Notes: generated by a model from the sequence alone, not told the origin. A stretch of 64,000 nucleotides of DNA from Brachypterus glaber (GCA_958510825.1 OY294044.1:43978100-44042099); one strand, 5' to 3'. Positions 44,610 to 55,510 are shown, numbered from the stretch's first letter. A program made the numbers and translations.

Positions 44610-45883
44610 AGCTCCTGAAGTTTTTTTTTAATTTTTACCCATTAGAATAATGATTCTAATGAGTAAAAAATAAAATAAAAACTTTATATAAAGATATGTT
44701 TATTGTTAACGTAGTAAAGTTTCAAAATTTCAGGTGATTACAAATAAATTTGAATGTAGTAAAAAATAAAATGTCTTAGCATGGTACCTTATAAAAATGT
44801 TTGATATAGTGTATTTTTTTAAAAGAATTTGGAAATTTGAAAATCATCGCTTGTAAGCGATGATACTCTTTTAGCACTACATGCTGTGAAGAGTATAATA
44901 ATGTATATTCAACGAGAACTCTTAATATTAAGTGCGTGTCATAATAAAAAAGTTAATTAAGCATTTTTAATTTAAGAGAAGAGTTATTTTCTCTTTTCAT
45001 TTTGTTGTCAATCGTCAAAGTTAACAAGTGATCTAACGCAACAGTCCTCTAAACAGTTTCGTGATCTCACGTAAATATAGTTGACTAGCAAGTAGAATCG
45101 TGTGAAAATATATAATTTATATAATTGTAATAGTACATATATATTGATTAATATTTACATATAATATATAATATCAAAATACTATGATACAATATATTAT
45201 TATTATTTGTTAAATTAAACTGTCTTAGGTATAAAATACCTATTTGTTAGGTCCCCGTATGACAATAAATCTATCTATCTATCTATATAATATTTACGTT
45301 TGTAATATCGCTTAATATGGTGGCACAACCCATTTTTTTTTATTTATCATTTTACTATATTTGTATCAGAAATCCTGTAAGTAATATTATTATGGTAAAA
45401 TCCCAAATAAAAAAATGGGTTTTCACTATTGCACTCAGAAAGCAATATGTGTATGCGAGAAAAAACCGGAGGAGCAATTTACGTTGAATGTGGACGTGAT
45501 GTGGTATCATCACCCGGGACCAATCAGGCGATCAGGTGCTGTGAAGTGATAACATCACATTATATACACTTCATTTAATGAGAGAATACGACTCTGACGT
45601 CACAGCGCGCAAACTAAGTAGCACTCTGTAGTGTAATTGGAATTTATTTCTTGAAACTTAAGTAATACATAATTTTAATATAGAACATATATGTATACAT
45701 ATCATTTATTAAGTCTTGAGATTACACTACAGATTGCCATTAAATGGAGTATGGAATGTGAATCACTACTGAAGATAAAAAAATGGTTTTCTTTTTTTTT
45801 TTGTTTTTGATGAATTGGGCATTTCTATAGACAAATGATTCCAAACATTATTTTTCTCGTCAGGTCTCTTTTTTGCGTCACCA
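44610..45883. other. A+T-rich stretch with an ATCT tail
   Basis: At 45255-45288 cgtatgacaataaat is followed by (ATCT)n, which resembles the 3' end of a LINE or SINE whose body I cannot identify. Near 45470-45610 sits a less A+T-rich block with several ATCA/TGAT pairs. No gene. Confidence 0.4.
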
Positions 45884-47645
45884 CCAGGGTTATTCAGAAA
45901 TAAGTTCGAGAAAAAAAATCACATATTCTTTGGACGAAAATTAAGGGTTTTCCTAAAACTGTTTAAAAAAATACGCACTTATTATTGAGTTATAATTAAA
46001 AAAAAAACACACCTTTAAGTGTTACCCCATTGACTCGAATGCTTAAGGATAAAGCATACATGTTGTAGGATTTTGATATGCGACGTTGCCAAGTAATAAA
46101 ATTTAAGAAATTATCGTAATTAGGAGATTATTAATGTTGAATACAATTAATTTTTGTAAAACTTACCCTATATTACTTTCTTTTATGTATAATCTCAAAA
46201 TGCGTATACTGTTCCCACACACTTACACCGATTTTTAAAACCAAAAATAAAGCAATTGCATTTTAAAGTTGCCTTTATTACCCGAATACACTATTGCAAA
46301 GTTAACATATTCAATAAATTACTGATAGATAAAAATAATTTATTGATAGATAACAGATGACAGTTCTCATGTGATGTGATCCGAAGATATATGCTCTCGT
46401 GCCCTTTCATATCGGCCCAACTTTTTTGGAATGCGATACAGGTTCTATTAAAAACTACTAATAAAAACTTCTAAGAAGTGATGCTTCGGCCGTCAAAATT
46501 ATTAAAGAAAATCCGTTCATAAAAGTTATTTGAGACCGCCCAAGCATTGCACAATGCTTTTACCATTTCGATTTCCATATTGTCGTGATTATTTAATCTT
46601 ACAGAATTCTTAATTTATTTTGTGTATTTTTTATAATAACGATCTGTTTTATATGTAATTGATTGTACCGATGTTGTGCAAACCAAGCCTTAGTTATTGG
46701 TGTGAAGACGCCTTAAGGTCCCTGGTCTATCAAGTGCTGCCCCCTATGAGTTAGTTAGTATCTCACCTGATAAGTTTATCTGTGTATTTATTATTTATAT
46801 CCAGTGCACTGGATATAACACTGCAGTGTTATAACCTAGTTATAAAGAATTGTGATTAACAAATTATTTTTTTCTATTTTGCGACTCTTATAAGCTCATA
46901 ATCATTTTACGTGTTTGCGTGTATAGGCCCATAAGAGGTCTCTACTTTTTTTTCTGTGGGGTTGGCAACATACAAAAGCCTATCTCTTGACGTTTTGCTT
47001 GCAAATGTCAATGTCGATTTAAAGTTTAATTTTTTACAAAATTTTGTGTTTGAGTTATTTTTTACCGTGTTAAAATTATGGACTGGTTAATTGCAGTGAA
47101 AAAAGAAGAGATGACTGTAAAATATATCAAAATATCATTTGTTCTTAGAATTTTAAACATAGTGTAAACTGTAATGGCAACCCAAAACAAAAATCCCTAA
47201 ATCAGTCATCAATTTAAATGTAAGTTTTTTAAATTTTCAAGTATAATAATACACCAACTGGCCAGTGAATAAAGCTGACTCGGCGTGTTTCGTGCCAGTG
47301 ATTTCAGAAAATAGTTTACCTAATTTTGATATTAAACAGAAAATAAATGTAATTACATAGAGCTCTATGGTAATTATTACAGGGTAAGTTTTAGAAAAGT
47401 TAAATCTAATAAATAAAATTTCGTTGAAGACTTTTTGTGACAGTTGAAAACTTGACAACAATGCTATGGTGTTCGTTTGTCTAGGTTAAGTCGACAACCG
47501 GGCCATGACCGTCATATCACAATAAAATTAGAGGGTTTTACTAAAAGTTTTAAAATAAAAAAAAAGAACTGGCGTAATTGAATCTTCAGAATTCAAATAT
47601 GCTGCAGTATTTTTTCTCGAACTTATTTTTGAATAACCCTGTATA
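45884..47645. mobile_element. TACAGGG-ended element, about 1.76 kb, with short TIRs and a unique interior
   Basis: The left cagggttattcagaaataag and right acttatttttgaataaccct, both followed inward by gttcgagaaaaaa, form TIRs of about 37 bp. Unlike its relatives it is not palindromic inside. The interior includes copy 2 of the dispersed repeat (46867-47220). No transposase was recognised. Confidence 0.65.
46867..47220 (+). repeat. dispersed repeat, copy 2 (paralogue of 1683-2040)
   Basis: It matches copy 1 in order over its full length. A short frame starts ATGGACTGGTTAATTGCAGT (MDWLIAVKKEEMTVKYIKIS), and gtaag follows the aligned block at 47220, which could be a donor site. Confidence 0.6.
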
Positions 47646-47662
47646 CAAAAAATATGTAATAT

Positions 47663-47959
47663 GGGAGGCATAGCGTAGTATGAGAGGCATAGCGTAGTGG
47701 CTAGCGCGTATGCATAGCAAGTCTACTATCGTGAGTTCGATTCTCACTGGCGCCGATTTGCCTTTTTCAGTTAATTAATAATTGAAATTTGGCGAAGGCG
47801 ATAAGTGAAACGGACACTCCCTAGAAACTGGTTCGAAAGTCAGTATAAGCCGGTGGTTCCCTCTACTACTAGCCCACACAAGTCCTGTACTTAGGGGATG
47901 CTTAATTAAGTAGAACAGTACGAGGTTAAACAAACAAACAAACAAACAAACAAACAAAA
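47663..47959 (+). mobile_element. tRNA-derived SINE, copy 4, with duplicated 5' head
   Basis: The start of the head is doubled: gggaggcatagcgtagtatg is followed at once by agaggcatagcgtagtggct. Box B gagttcgattctcac, the conserved body and an (AAAC)n tail at about 47928-47959 follow. The minus-strand ORF over it (47775-47957) is a shadow. Confidence 0.92.
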
Positions 47960-48828
47960 TATTTGTTCCGTATAATTGCCCGTACGGGCAAAAAATGCAA
48001 ATCCGGGTATTGTCGATAATGCCCCACCAATGATATGTAATAATAAAATATTTAATTTTCTTTTATGGGGGGCTGCGCCGCCAAAGTTTTTTAGAACAAG
48101 CCTGGAAACATTATAACGCCCAAACGTAAAACTTAAGCGGGTCTAAATCTTTGTTAGCCACCAAATATGTAAAGGTTTTATCAACATATTGACTGTCGAC
48201 TAATTTAGCGGTCACTCTTTGGTAGAAGAAACGCTCATGAACAAAAAAAGCTTTTTCTTCGTAGGGTAAAAAAGCTTTTTTTTCGGTGGGTGTTTTTGTT
48301 TCGTTGGGCGCCAAGGCGGGCGTCAAATTTTGTTAGAAACGCTCGGGGACAAAGCTTTTTTTCGAAGGGTGTTTCTTTTCTTTTGGTAGGGGCGCCATAA
48401 AATAAAATTCTAACCCCCCCCCAAGAAAAAATCCTACCCAGACATCACATGATAACTTAAAGACGTCTTTTTTAGATATTAATTATGTCTGGACGCCTAA
48501 AGACATAAAATATATCTTATGGACTTCTTTTTAGGGATATTTAAAAGATAACTGACTATGATGTCTCTAAGATGTCTTTTAAGTATCGGTACAAGACGTC
48601 AATACTCATCGCCAAAAATAAATTAACCACAATCAACTATATACATTTTATAAATATACCTTATAGATATACCTTTTCTTAGAACTGATGAATAAAAAAC
48701 AAGCCGTTAAGATATGTAATACTACGTATTCCATTATATACTATTAACAGTAAATGGTATATTGCATTTTCCAAATACAAATACAAAAAAAATTATTAAA
48801 AAAAAATTTCCATTTTTTGGTTTGGACT
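47960..48828. other. patch of G+C-rich repeats with an unexplained minus ORF
   Basis: 48060-48420 has tggggggctgcgccgccaaa, gggcgccaaggcgggcg and ggggcgccataaaa. Two related blocks (cgctcatgaacaaaaaaagc and cgctcggggacaaagctttt) repeat. The minus ORF 48111-48326 encodes about 71 residues (for example MTPALAPNETKTPTEKKAFL) with less biased composition, but no family is recognised. 48425-48620 has gacgtctt/aagacgtc repeats. Confidence 0.4.
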
Positions 48829-49077
48829 TCGCACGCCCCTGGTTAAAATAAGTACACAAAAATAACATACAAAGTTAGGCCTTATTAAGATTAGTTTACG
48901 TGCAAAACCTCGTTGCTATATATTGGAGGGTTCCTGAGTTCCTTAATAAAAACCGAACTTTTTAGCCACTTTCAAAGGGGCGTAGCTCCCTTACGACGCA
49001 TTTTTAGACATGTTTATTTAAACTTTTTGTAATATTTTCTGATGTAGAATCACCTATTTCAAATACACCGTGTATAG
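48829..49077. mobile_element. half-element related to 49733-50904
   Basis: It carries gcacgcccctggttaaaata, aacctcgttgctatatattg, actttcaaaggggcgtagct and the terminus tatttcaaatacaccgtgta, in the same order as the right arm of the 1.17-kb palindrome. Confidence 0.8.
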
Positions 49078-49732
49078 TAACTTCTCTCCGTGGATACTGC
49101 ATTTTCTCTTGATAAACGTTCCGAAGTATTTCTTTGTCGCCCCCTATAACTTTTTTATTTAAAAATAGATTTTTTTTTTAATTGTTAAGAATATTTCCAC
49201 TAATTAAAGTAATGTATTTTAAAGATTTGGACTTTATTGCCCTTATCCTTCTATTTTTAATTTTTTATTTTTCCTTCTACCTTTTTTTGTTTTTAAAGAT
49301 TTTTTTTTAAGAATATATATATAACTTGATTTATTCCGAAAATTTGATATGGATTGGATATTTTGATCTAGAGTTATCATGTTAACAAAAAAACGTGCGT
49401 CACAGACAACGGATAAACGGATTTTTTTGAAAAATTCTAAGAATTCGATAAACAGTATAGAAATTTTTAGTTCGGTCGAGTTTTTAACGATTTTGGAATT
49501 TTGAAAACTATAGCTATCGTATAATACTCTTCTAATCATAAGACTGCGAAGAGTCTAATAAAATAAACCCCAAAACATAAAGCAAGAGTACACTCGTTAA
49601 TGTTGATGAAAATCCTGCAAATTCATATAACCAAATGTTGAAGCATTTATACTATGAATTCATTCTACTGTTAACATGACATGTATGTAAATACCTATAT
49701 TTTAACAGTTTGTTAAATATAAATAATTCTAT
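49078..49732. other. A+T-rich spacer
   Basis: The minus ORF at 49243-49539 is lysine/isoleucine-rich and shows no domain. Nothing supportable. Confidence 0.4.
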
Positions 49733-50904
49733 ATATACAGGGTGTATTTGAAATAGCGTAGGAAATTTTAACAGGTGATTCTAATGATAAAATATGACAA
49801 AAAGTTCCTATAAACATATGTCTAAAATAGCCCCTTTGAAAGTGGCTAAAAAAATCGGTTTTATTTAATAATTCAGGAACCCTTTGAGATATATTAACGA
49901 GGTTTTGCACGTGAATTAATTCTAATAAGGCCCATCTTTGTATGTCATTTTCACGTACTTATTTCAACCAGGGGTGTGCGAAACGGGGGGGCCTTATCAG
50001 TTTTTTGTCCCAAACTTTTTTCTGTGTAACTTTTTTGCAATTTTATTTTTGTCATATGATTCCTCAGGTCAAAATAAATAAAAAAGGTACTCTTGTTGTA
50101 ATACTGTAGGATTAACCGTTTTCGAGAAAAGTTCATTTGAAGGTGAAATTTCACGGATCGAGGACGAAATATTAAATACTAAAATGTCGAAAACCAAAAT
50201 TTTAATGATGCAATGTTATTCTACATCAAAAACTAAAAAAAAAAGTTTCCATACATGTCGGTCGAAAAGACGCTTTTAAAGTTACCAAAGCCCTTTAAAA
50301 ATGGTGCATATTTAGGAGACCATAGTTCCATTAGGATTCATTTTTGGAAGTACCTGTATATGAGGTTTTTTTCTTAGTTTTTAATGTACATTCGCCCTGC
50401 ATCATTAAAATTTTGGTTTTCAACATTTTAGTATTTAATTTTTCGTCCTCGAACCATGGAATTTCACCTTCATTGAAATTTTCTCGAAAACGGTTAATCC
50501 TACAGTATTACAACAAGAGTACCTTTTTTATGTATTTTGACCTGAGGAATCATATTCAAAAATAAATTTTGCAAAAAATTTACACAGAAAAAAGTTTGGG
50601 ACAAAAAACTGATAAGTCCCCCCCCCACCCCCGTTTTGCACACCCCTAGTTGAAATAAGTACATGAACATAACACATAAAAACGGGCCTTGGTAGGATTA
50701 GTTGACGTGCAAAACCTCGTTGATATATCTCAAAGGGTTCCTGAGTTATTAAATAAAAACCGATTTTTTTAGCCACTTTCAAAGGGGCGTAGCTCCCTTA
50801 TGACGCATTTTTAGACATATGTTTATAGGAACTTTTTGTCATATTTTATGATGTAGAATCATATGTTAAAATTTCCGACGCTATTTCAAATACACCGTGT
50901 ATAT
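49733..50904. mobile_element. nearly fully palindromic foldback element, about 1.17 kb
   Basis: The ends tatatacagggtgtatttga and tttcaaatacaccgtgtata are inverted, and pairing continues almost to the centre: actttttgtcatattttatg against its inverse near 49792, cctttgaaagtggctaaaaa / tagccactttcaaaggggcg, aatactgtaggattaaccgt / acggttaatcctacagtatt, and ctaaaatgtcgaaaaccaaa / ttggttttcaacattttagt. Short ORFs on both strands mirror each other, as expected from a palindrome. No transposase. Confidence 0.9.
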
Positions 50905-51260
50905 GGTTTGCACCAATTACAAATCACATTACTAGGTATTTGTATAATATATTACGAATATGAGTGCCCAGTCAAAATTAAAAAATGGATTTTTTTAGGG
51001 TCCCACCTCCTATAAATGTTCATTTGGGTCAAAAACCAACCCTCAATTTTATTCAGATTTTTAAAAAAATATTTAGAGGTCGGGCCCAGCTGTGTTTGAG
51101 AGAGAAAACATGCTAGCCTTTTTATTATTATTTAAATATAAAAACGTTAAAATCGGGCGATTTTAGGAAGGGAAATTATTTTTGAATAATAAGTAAATAT
51201 TAAAAAAAAAACAAATACCCTTTTACATTAAAAAATGGCTTTACCAGGGTAAAAACGTTG
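50905..51260. other. A+T-rich spacer
   Basis: Includes ggtcccacctcctataaatg and ggtcgggcccagctgtgttt of unknown origin. No gene. Confidence 0.35.
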
Positions 51261-51687
51261 TACACGGAAAGAAATTAGTGGGCTCTGCGCTATACATTAT
51301 AAGATATTTGGTAACAGTGGCAAATTATAGTGATTTAAGCTATAGATTATGAGGGACACAATAACTAATAATGTTAAAAAAAAATTGGAAACGATTATAT
51401 ATATTACAGACACGATTATATTTATTACAGGCACTATTATAAATTTACAGAAATTTTATTATATTATAAAAATTATTAGCACGGACAATAATTAAATCTA
51501 TTTAAGCTATAAATGCCATACTATTTGTTATATTTTATTATTCACTAAACAATTAAAGTATTTCATATAAATTTTTACACTGACTGCCATAATTGTAAGA
51601 GAAAGCCTTGTATTTATATAATAAACGATTATAATTTGCTTGGTATGTGTGTTATAGCGCTCCTAGCTATAATTTTTTTTCCGTGTA
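51261..51687. mobile_element. TIR element, about 427 bp
   Basis: Left tacacggaaagaaatta and gcgctatacat are answered by tgtgttatagcgct and aattttttttccgtgta. The interior is A+T-rich and non-coding. Confidence 0.65.
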
Positions 51688-52569
51688 AAAATTGACGTAT
51701 GAAGCTTATTTATGCTACAAAAAAAGGTTACTTAGAATTTTTTTTCATGGGTCATTTTTTTTTAGAAATTGATTGATAATTATCAATTAACGCCCCATAT
51801 TTATTTTTTTAAGAAAAAGAACAGGATGTCCAAATTCCATAAAATGTAGAAAAATCACTTTATTTCGATAAAAGAGATGATATTTGGCCAAAAAGCATAA
51901 TAATATATGCAAATTGCTTTGAAATGTGTTTATTTTTATATTTGGGTGTTGCGAATTTTTTTTTTACATTTTTAAAAATAAATGATCTACAATTTTTTTC
52001 AAAAAAAAATATATAATGTGTTTTATTACATAATATAACATACTACAAGGCATTTTAAAAAACATTTTTTTATTTATTTGCTACAAAATTGATATTTTAT
52101 TGCAATTTTATGCATTTTTTTTAACTTTTATTGAGATATTTAATTATTTTTTGGACACACTGTACTTTTTTTCAAAAATGTAAATACAAACCCTGAATTT
52201 AGACATATTGAAGAATACCCTAGAAATAAAGAACTCGTTGGAAAAAATTTTAAATGCATTTTTTTCTAGCATTTATTAACCTCATGTGTCAATTTTTTAG
52301 CATTTTTACCCCCTAAAAAATCCGTTTTATTTTTGTACAGGGGCATAAAAATTGAGAATACTCCTTTATTATCCAGAAATACTTTTTACCCAATTTCGAA
52401 AATCAAAAATATTGAGATCCATAATTTGATTTAAAAAAAAAAAAAAGAAATACTTTTTTGTTCCATAAACGCCCAATATCGAAGTTTGTAAATCCTTAAA
52501 AAAATAAAAACCTTACACATGATTTTCTATTTAAAAAGCGGGGTGGGACCCAAACAATTCCGTAGGTCC
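51688..52569. other. A+T-rich stretch without recognised gene
   Basis: Long A/T runs, no domain-bearing ORF, no recognised repeat ends. Confidence 0.4.
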
Positions 52570-52737
52570 TGGGCACCCTAATAAGCGTGTACCTACACTA
52601 CTGAGAATTCATTACCTTAGTAAATACTGAACGTTTTTGCCTATTTGAAACCCCAGGCAATATTTCTTAATAATTACAAGTGTTGCCTGGGGTTCCAAAT
52701 GGGCAAAAACGTTTAGTATTTACTACGATAACAAATT
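52570..52737. repeat. palindromic repeat segment, copy 1
   Basis: gggcaccctaataagcgtgt and tacctacacta are followed by a palindrome with accttagtaaatactgaacg and gaaaccccaggcaatatttc against its inverse. The same text recurs at 54677-54852. Confidence 0.8.
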
Positions 52738-53119
52738 ACAATGAAAAAATTATTTTGTAAAATTACTATAACTATCGCTGCTTATTTTTTGCCAAACACT
52801 ATCAAAGTAAATTTATTAGCATAATATATTTTTACTACTACTTATGTAAAAATACGTATTAAATTGTTTTCTAAAGTTACAAAACATTTGTTTAAATTAT
52901 CACAATAGTATTGATAATATTACAAAAGAATACTTAAAATTCATAAGAGACGAGTAAAATTACCATACTATATTTCCAATTGTTGTTTATATTTGTTGTA
53001 TTTATAATACCGGCTTTAATTTCTTTTATATTATATCTACAAAAATATTGCTTAAATAAAAAACTTATTTGTAATTCTACACATTATTATTACAAATATT
53101 TCACATTTTTACGATAACT
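52738..53119. other. A+T-rich spacer before the hammerhead element
   Basis: No gene or recognised repeat. Confidence 0.35.
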
Positions 53120-53127
53120 ATTACAGT

Positions 53128-53624
53128 ATTATTCCATCAATCTATTTTCTAATCATCGTACAGAGTGATATTGGTAGACTGACAGTTTCGGGCTGCTGGC
53201 CCTCTTCAGTACCAAGAGTCAACTCTGCACGCTGATTAAGAGAACGGTTTTAGACTTTATTCGGAAAAGGAATATAGCCATTAGATTGATGTAGACTTGT
53301 GCGCCAACTATTGCTTGATGTAGACAGCTACTCATACCTCTCCTAGTCTGGAGAGTTTGAATAGTGGCAAGTTGAAGACTTGTGTGTCTCAAGCACATTG
53401 AAATTTATTACTCTGTACGATGATTAGAAAATAGATTGGTGGAATAATAAATTAATATTTTTATAATTTTGTTTAAAATTAAAAATTTCTGTCCTTACTA
53501 ACCAAAAGTCCAAACTGTCAGTCTGCCAATATCACTCTGTACGATGATTAGAAAATAGATTGGTGGAATAATAAATTAATATTTTTATAATTTTGTTTAA
53601 AATTAAAAATTTCTGTCCTTAACC
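53128..53624 (-). mobile_element. Penelope-like or retrozyme-like fragment with inverted and direct repeats
   Basis: ATTACAGT at 53120-53127 and again at 53625-53632 flanks 497 bp, an 8-bp target duplication. Inside, a segment reading aaactgtcagtctaccaata on the minus strand and on to gattgatggaataata (53128-53188) recurs on the plus strand at 53512 onward, and a shorter direct copy starts at 53410. The two plus copies share ctctgtacgatgattagaaa through tttctgtccttac/ttaac. Such inverted and direct terminal copies together with a hammerhead are typical of Penelope-type elements and animal retrozymes. No RT coding sequence remains. Confidence 0.75.
53171..53215 (-). ncRNA. hammerhead ribozyme
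   Basis: On the minus strand the 45 bases read in order: stem I TTGGTA, core CTGAAGA, stem II GGGC with loop CAGCA and GCCC, core GAA, stem III ACTG with one-base loop T and CAGT, cleavage-site C, and stem I TACCAA. All conserved hammerhead positions (CUGANGA, GAA, A-U closing stem III, C before the cut) are present, and stems of 6, 4 and 4 bp pair perfectly. The predicted cut lies between 53177 and 53176. The very short stem III is also self-complementary between two molecules, so it may act as a dimer, as known for Penelope and retrozyme hammerheads. The role there is thought to be processing of tandem transcripts. Activity is inferred. Confidence 0.85.
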
Positions 53625-53632
53625 ATTACAGT

Positions 53633-54676
53633 GTTTTTACAAGTTGCAAACAAGAAGTTACATATTTTTTTTTTTAAAAACGCAGTGTAATTTCACATTA
53701 TTTTTGCGAAATATTATCGAAACTTAAAATTATTTTGCATTAATAATGAAATTCACTTTTTTTTGTGAAGTAAAAACTAAATTTTACAATTTTACTGCTA
53801 AGTATAGAAAAGAAAATGGAATACAAATGGTGTGGGTATGAAGTTGAAACTACAACTAAAACACATTATAAACTGAAAGGTGTTTTTATTACATAAATAT
53901 TTTAAGAAACTATACTACTATAATACTACTAAACTAGAATAATTGTTCCTGTGTACAGGGTGTTTCAAATGTCCCGCCCATGCATTTTATCTCGTAAACG
54001 GTTAGAGATCATTAAAAAAATTTAAAAGCACGTTGTAAATCTCAATCTATACTATAACTAAGACTATCTCTATTTGGTATTAACACAATTAAAAATCTAT
54101 TCTTCTTAAAAAAATTAACTGCGACAGATCTGCACAACTATAGATATATTAGCCAAAATGTAACCTACACCTACGAAAACTACAAAATAACATCCAAATA
54201 ACAAGGATAAATTACTTACCGATTATAAATATAACAAAACTAAACAAAACACAGCTACATAAAAAAAAACATTTGCCGGCGTCTCACAACAACGTACTAC
54301 TGCATCAACTGGTGCAAGGAGGAGCACGCATCAGGCTGTTCTGCTTCGTTGCTAGTCTTATTAAGGTAAATTCACAATAACTGTAGTAATAAAGCAATTT
54401 TGTTTGTAAAATTAATAAGGTTTTGTTAATTTACATTAATAGATAAAAAGTTCTTTAAAATTCATTTATACTTATACAATGCTTATAGTAAATTCTTAAT
54501 GGATAAAGTAAAAATACTGATTATTGTATAAAACTAACAATAGTTTGCTAAATAACATTAATAAAATGACAAAATTTCTTAAAAATATATTCTTTATTTT
54601 CACTAAGATAATTGCATTATTATTGCTATTTAAGTTTACTAATTATTGTGTAATTTTACCCCGATTTTTTTCAGTG
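53633..54676. other. A+T-rich stretch with one isolated TACAGGGTG terminus
   Basis: gtgtacagggtgtttcaaat at 53952 looks like the end of an element, with no partner seen. No gene. Confidence 0.4.
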
Positions 54677-54852
54677 TGGGCACCCTAATAAGCATGTACC
54701 TACACTACACTGAGAATTCATTACCTTAGTAAATACTGAAGGTTTTTGCCTATTTGGAAACCCAGGCAACATTTCTTATTAATTAAGTGTTACCTGGGGT
54801 TCCAAATAGGCAAAAACGTTTAGTATTTACTACGGTAACGAATTCTCAGTGT
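54677..54852. repeat. palindromic repeat segment, copy 2
   Basis: It has the same gggcaccctaataagc lead-in as 52570. The foldback core at 54707-54851 runs from acactgagaattcattacct to ggtaacgaattctcagtgta with inner pair tttgcctatttggaaaccca / ggggttccaaataggcaaaa. Confidence 0.85.
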
Positions 54853-55368
54853 ATACAATATAGCCTTTAAAAGTTTTAAATGGAGTGGTAGCACTCTTTC
54901 GTTTGTCTAAGCTGAAATTTACAGATTTTAATTTAGACATGCATTTAATACGATATGCCAAATATAGTTGATTAAAAATTAAAACGTGCCTCATAAAAAA
55001 TGTTTTTCTTGACTTTGATGACAGCCATACTTCAAACTTGTTTGTTTATTATGTAAACAGGTGGTTGACTCGAGATTCTGTGCAAAAACCTTGTGTAAAA
55101 TTAATTAAAAATGATTGAAGAAAAATATATGGTTTATACACCTACAAATCTCTCCGAAATTGCAAATGCTACATTAGAGAAGTTACCATCGAAATCGCGA
55201 AAAGTGTACGATTTAGCCTACGAAAAAAAAATTAAAATGAGCTAAAGAAGGTTTAGGTTTAATTCGAAAGGGTTTTATTGGCCTATTTTAATAAAAAAAC
55301 ATACTTTATTACTAAACAAATTAAATTCAAAAATTAATATTTAAAAAAAATATATAGGATGCTTGAAG
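54853..55368. other. A+T-rich spacer
   Basis: Around 55107-55240 a short frame from atgattgaagaaaaatatat (MIEEKYMVYTPTNLSEIANA, then TLEKLPSKSRKVYDLAYEKK) is open to a stop at 55243. Its composition is protein-like, but it is too short to assign. Confidence 0.35.
55110..55245 (+). CDS. short ORF, possible first exon or relic of a DNA-binding or transposase-like gene
   Basis: The frame begins ATG at 55110 and reads MIEEKYMVYTPTNLSEIANA, TLEKLPSKSRKVYDLAYEKK, IKMS and a stop, about 44 residues. The mix of charged and polar residues is more protein-like than nearby chance ORFs, and its beginning follows a stretch with a tctgtgcaaaaacc leader. I do not recognise the family. It could be the start of a small domain protein whose remaining exons are absent, a relic, or chance. 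Confidence 0.25.
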
Positions 55369-55510
55369 AAAAAATAGTATGTTTCACTCAGAGGAAAAGT
55401 ACTTTTTTTTAATCGTCTGTAGGACTCCGATTCGCATCGTCCGTAAATTCTACAGACTAGTAAAAAAAAGCTTCACGTTTCCTCTTAGTAAAACAATATA
55501 CTATTTTTTC
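55369..55510. mobile_element. 142-bp palindromic MITE
   Basis: aaaaaatagtatgtttcact / gtaaaacaatatactatttt, cagaggaaaagtac / gtttcctctta and taatcgtctgtag / ctacagactag are inverted. The ends recall 44463-44609. Confidence 0.75.

Noticed and set aside
47775..47957. Minus ORF beginning MFVCLFVCLF
   Set aside because: Translation of the SINE tail (AAAC)n in reverse.
53410..53624. A second complete hammerhead on the plus strand
   Set aside because: The plus copy at 53512 has stem III and the 3' side of stem I only; CTGANGA, stem II and the G of the GAA core are missing.
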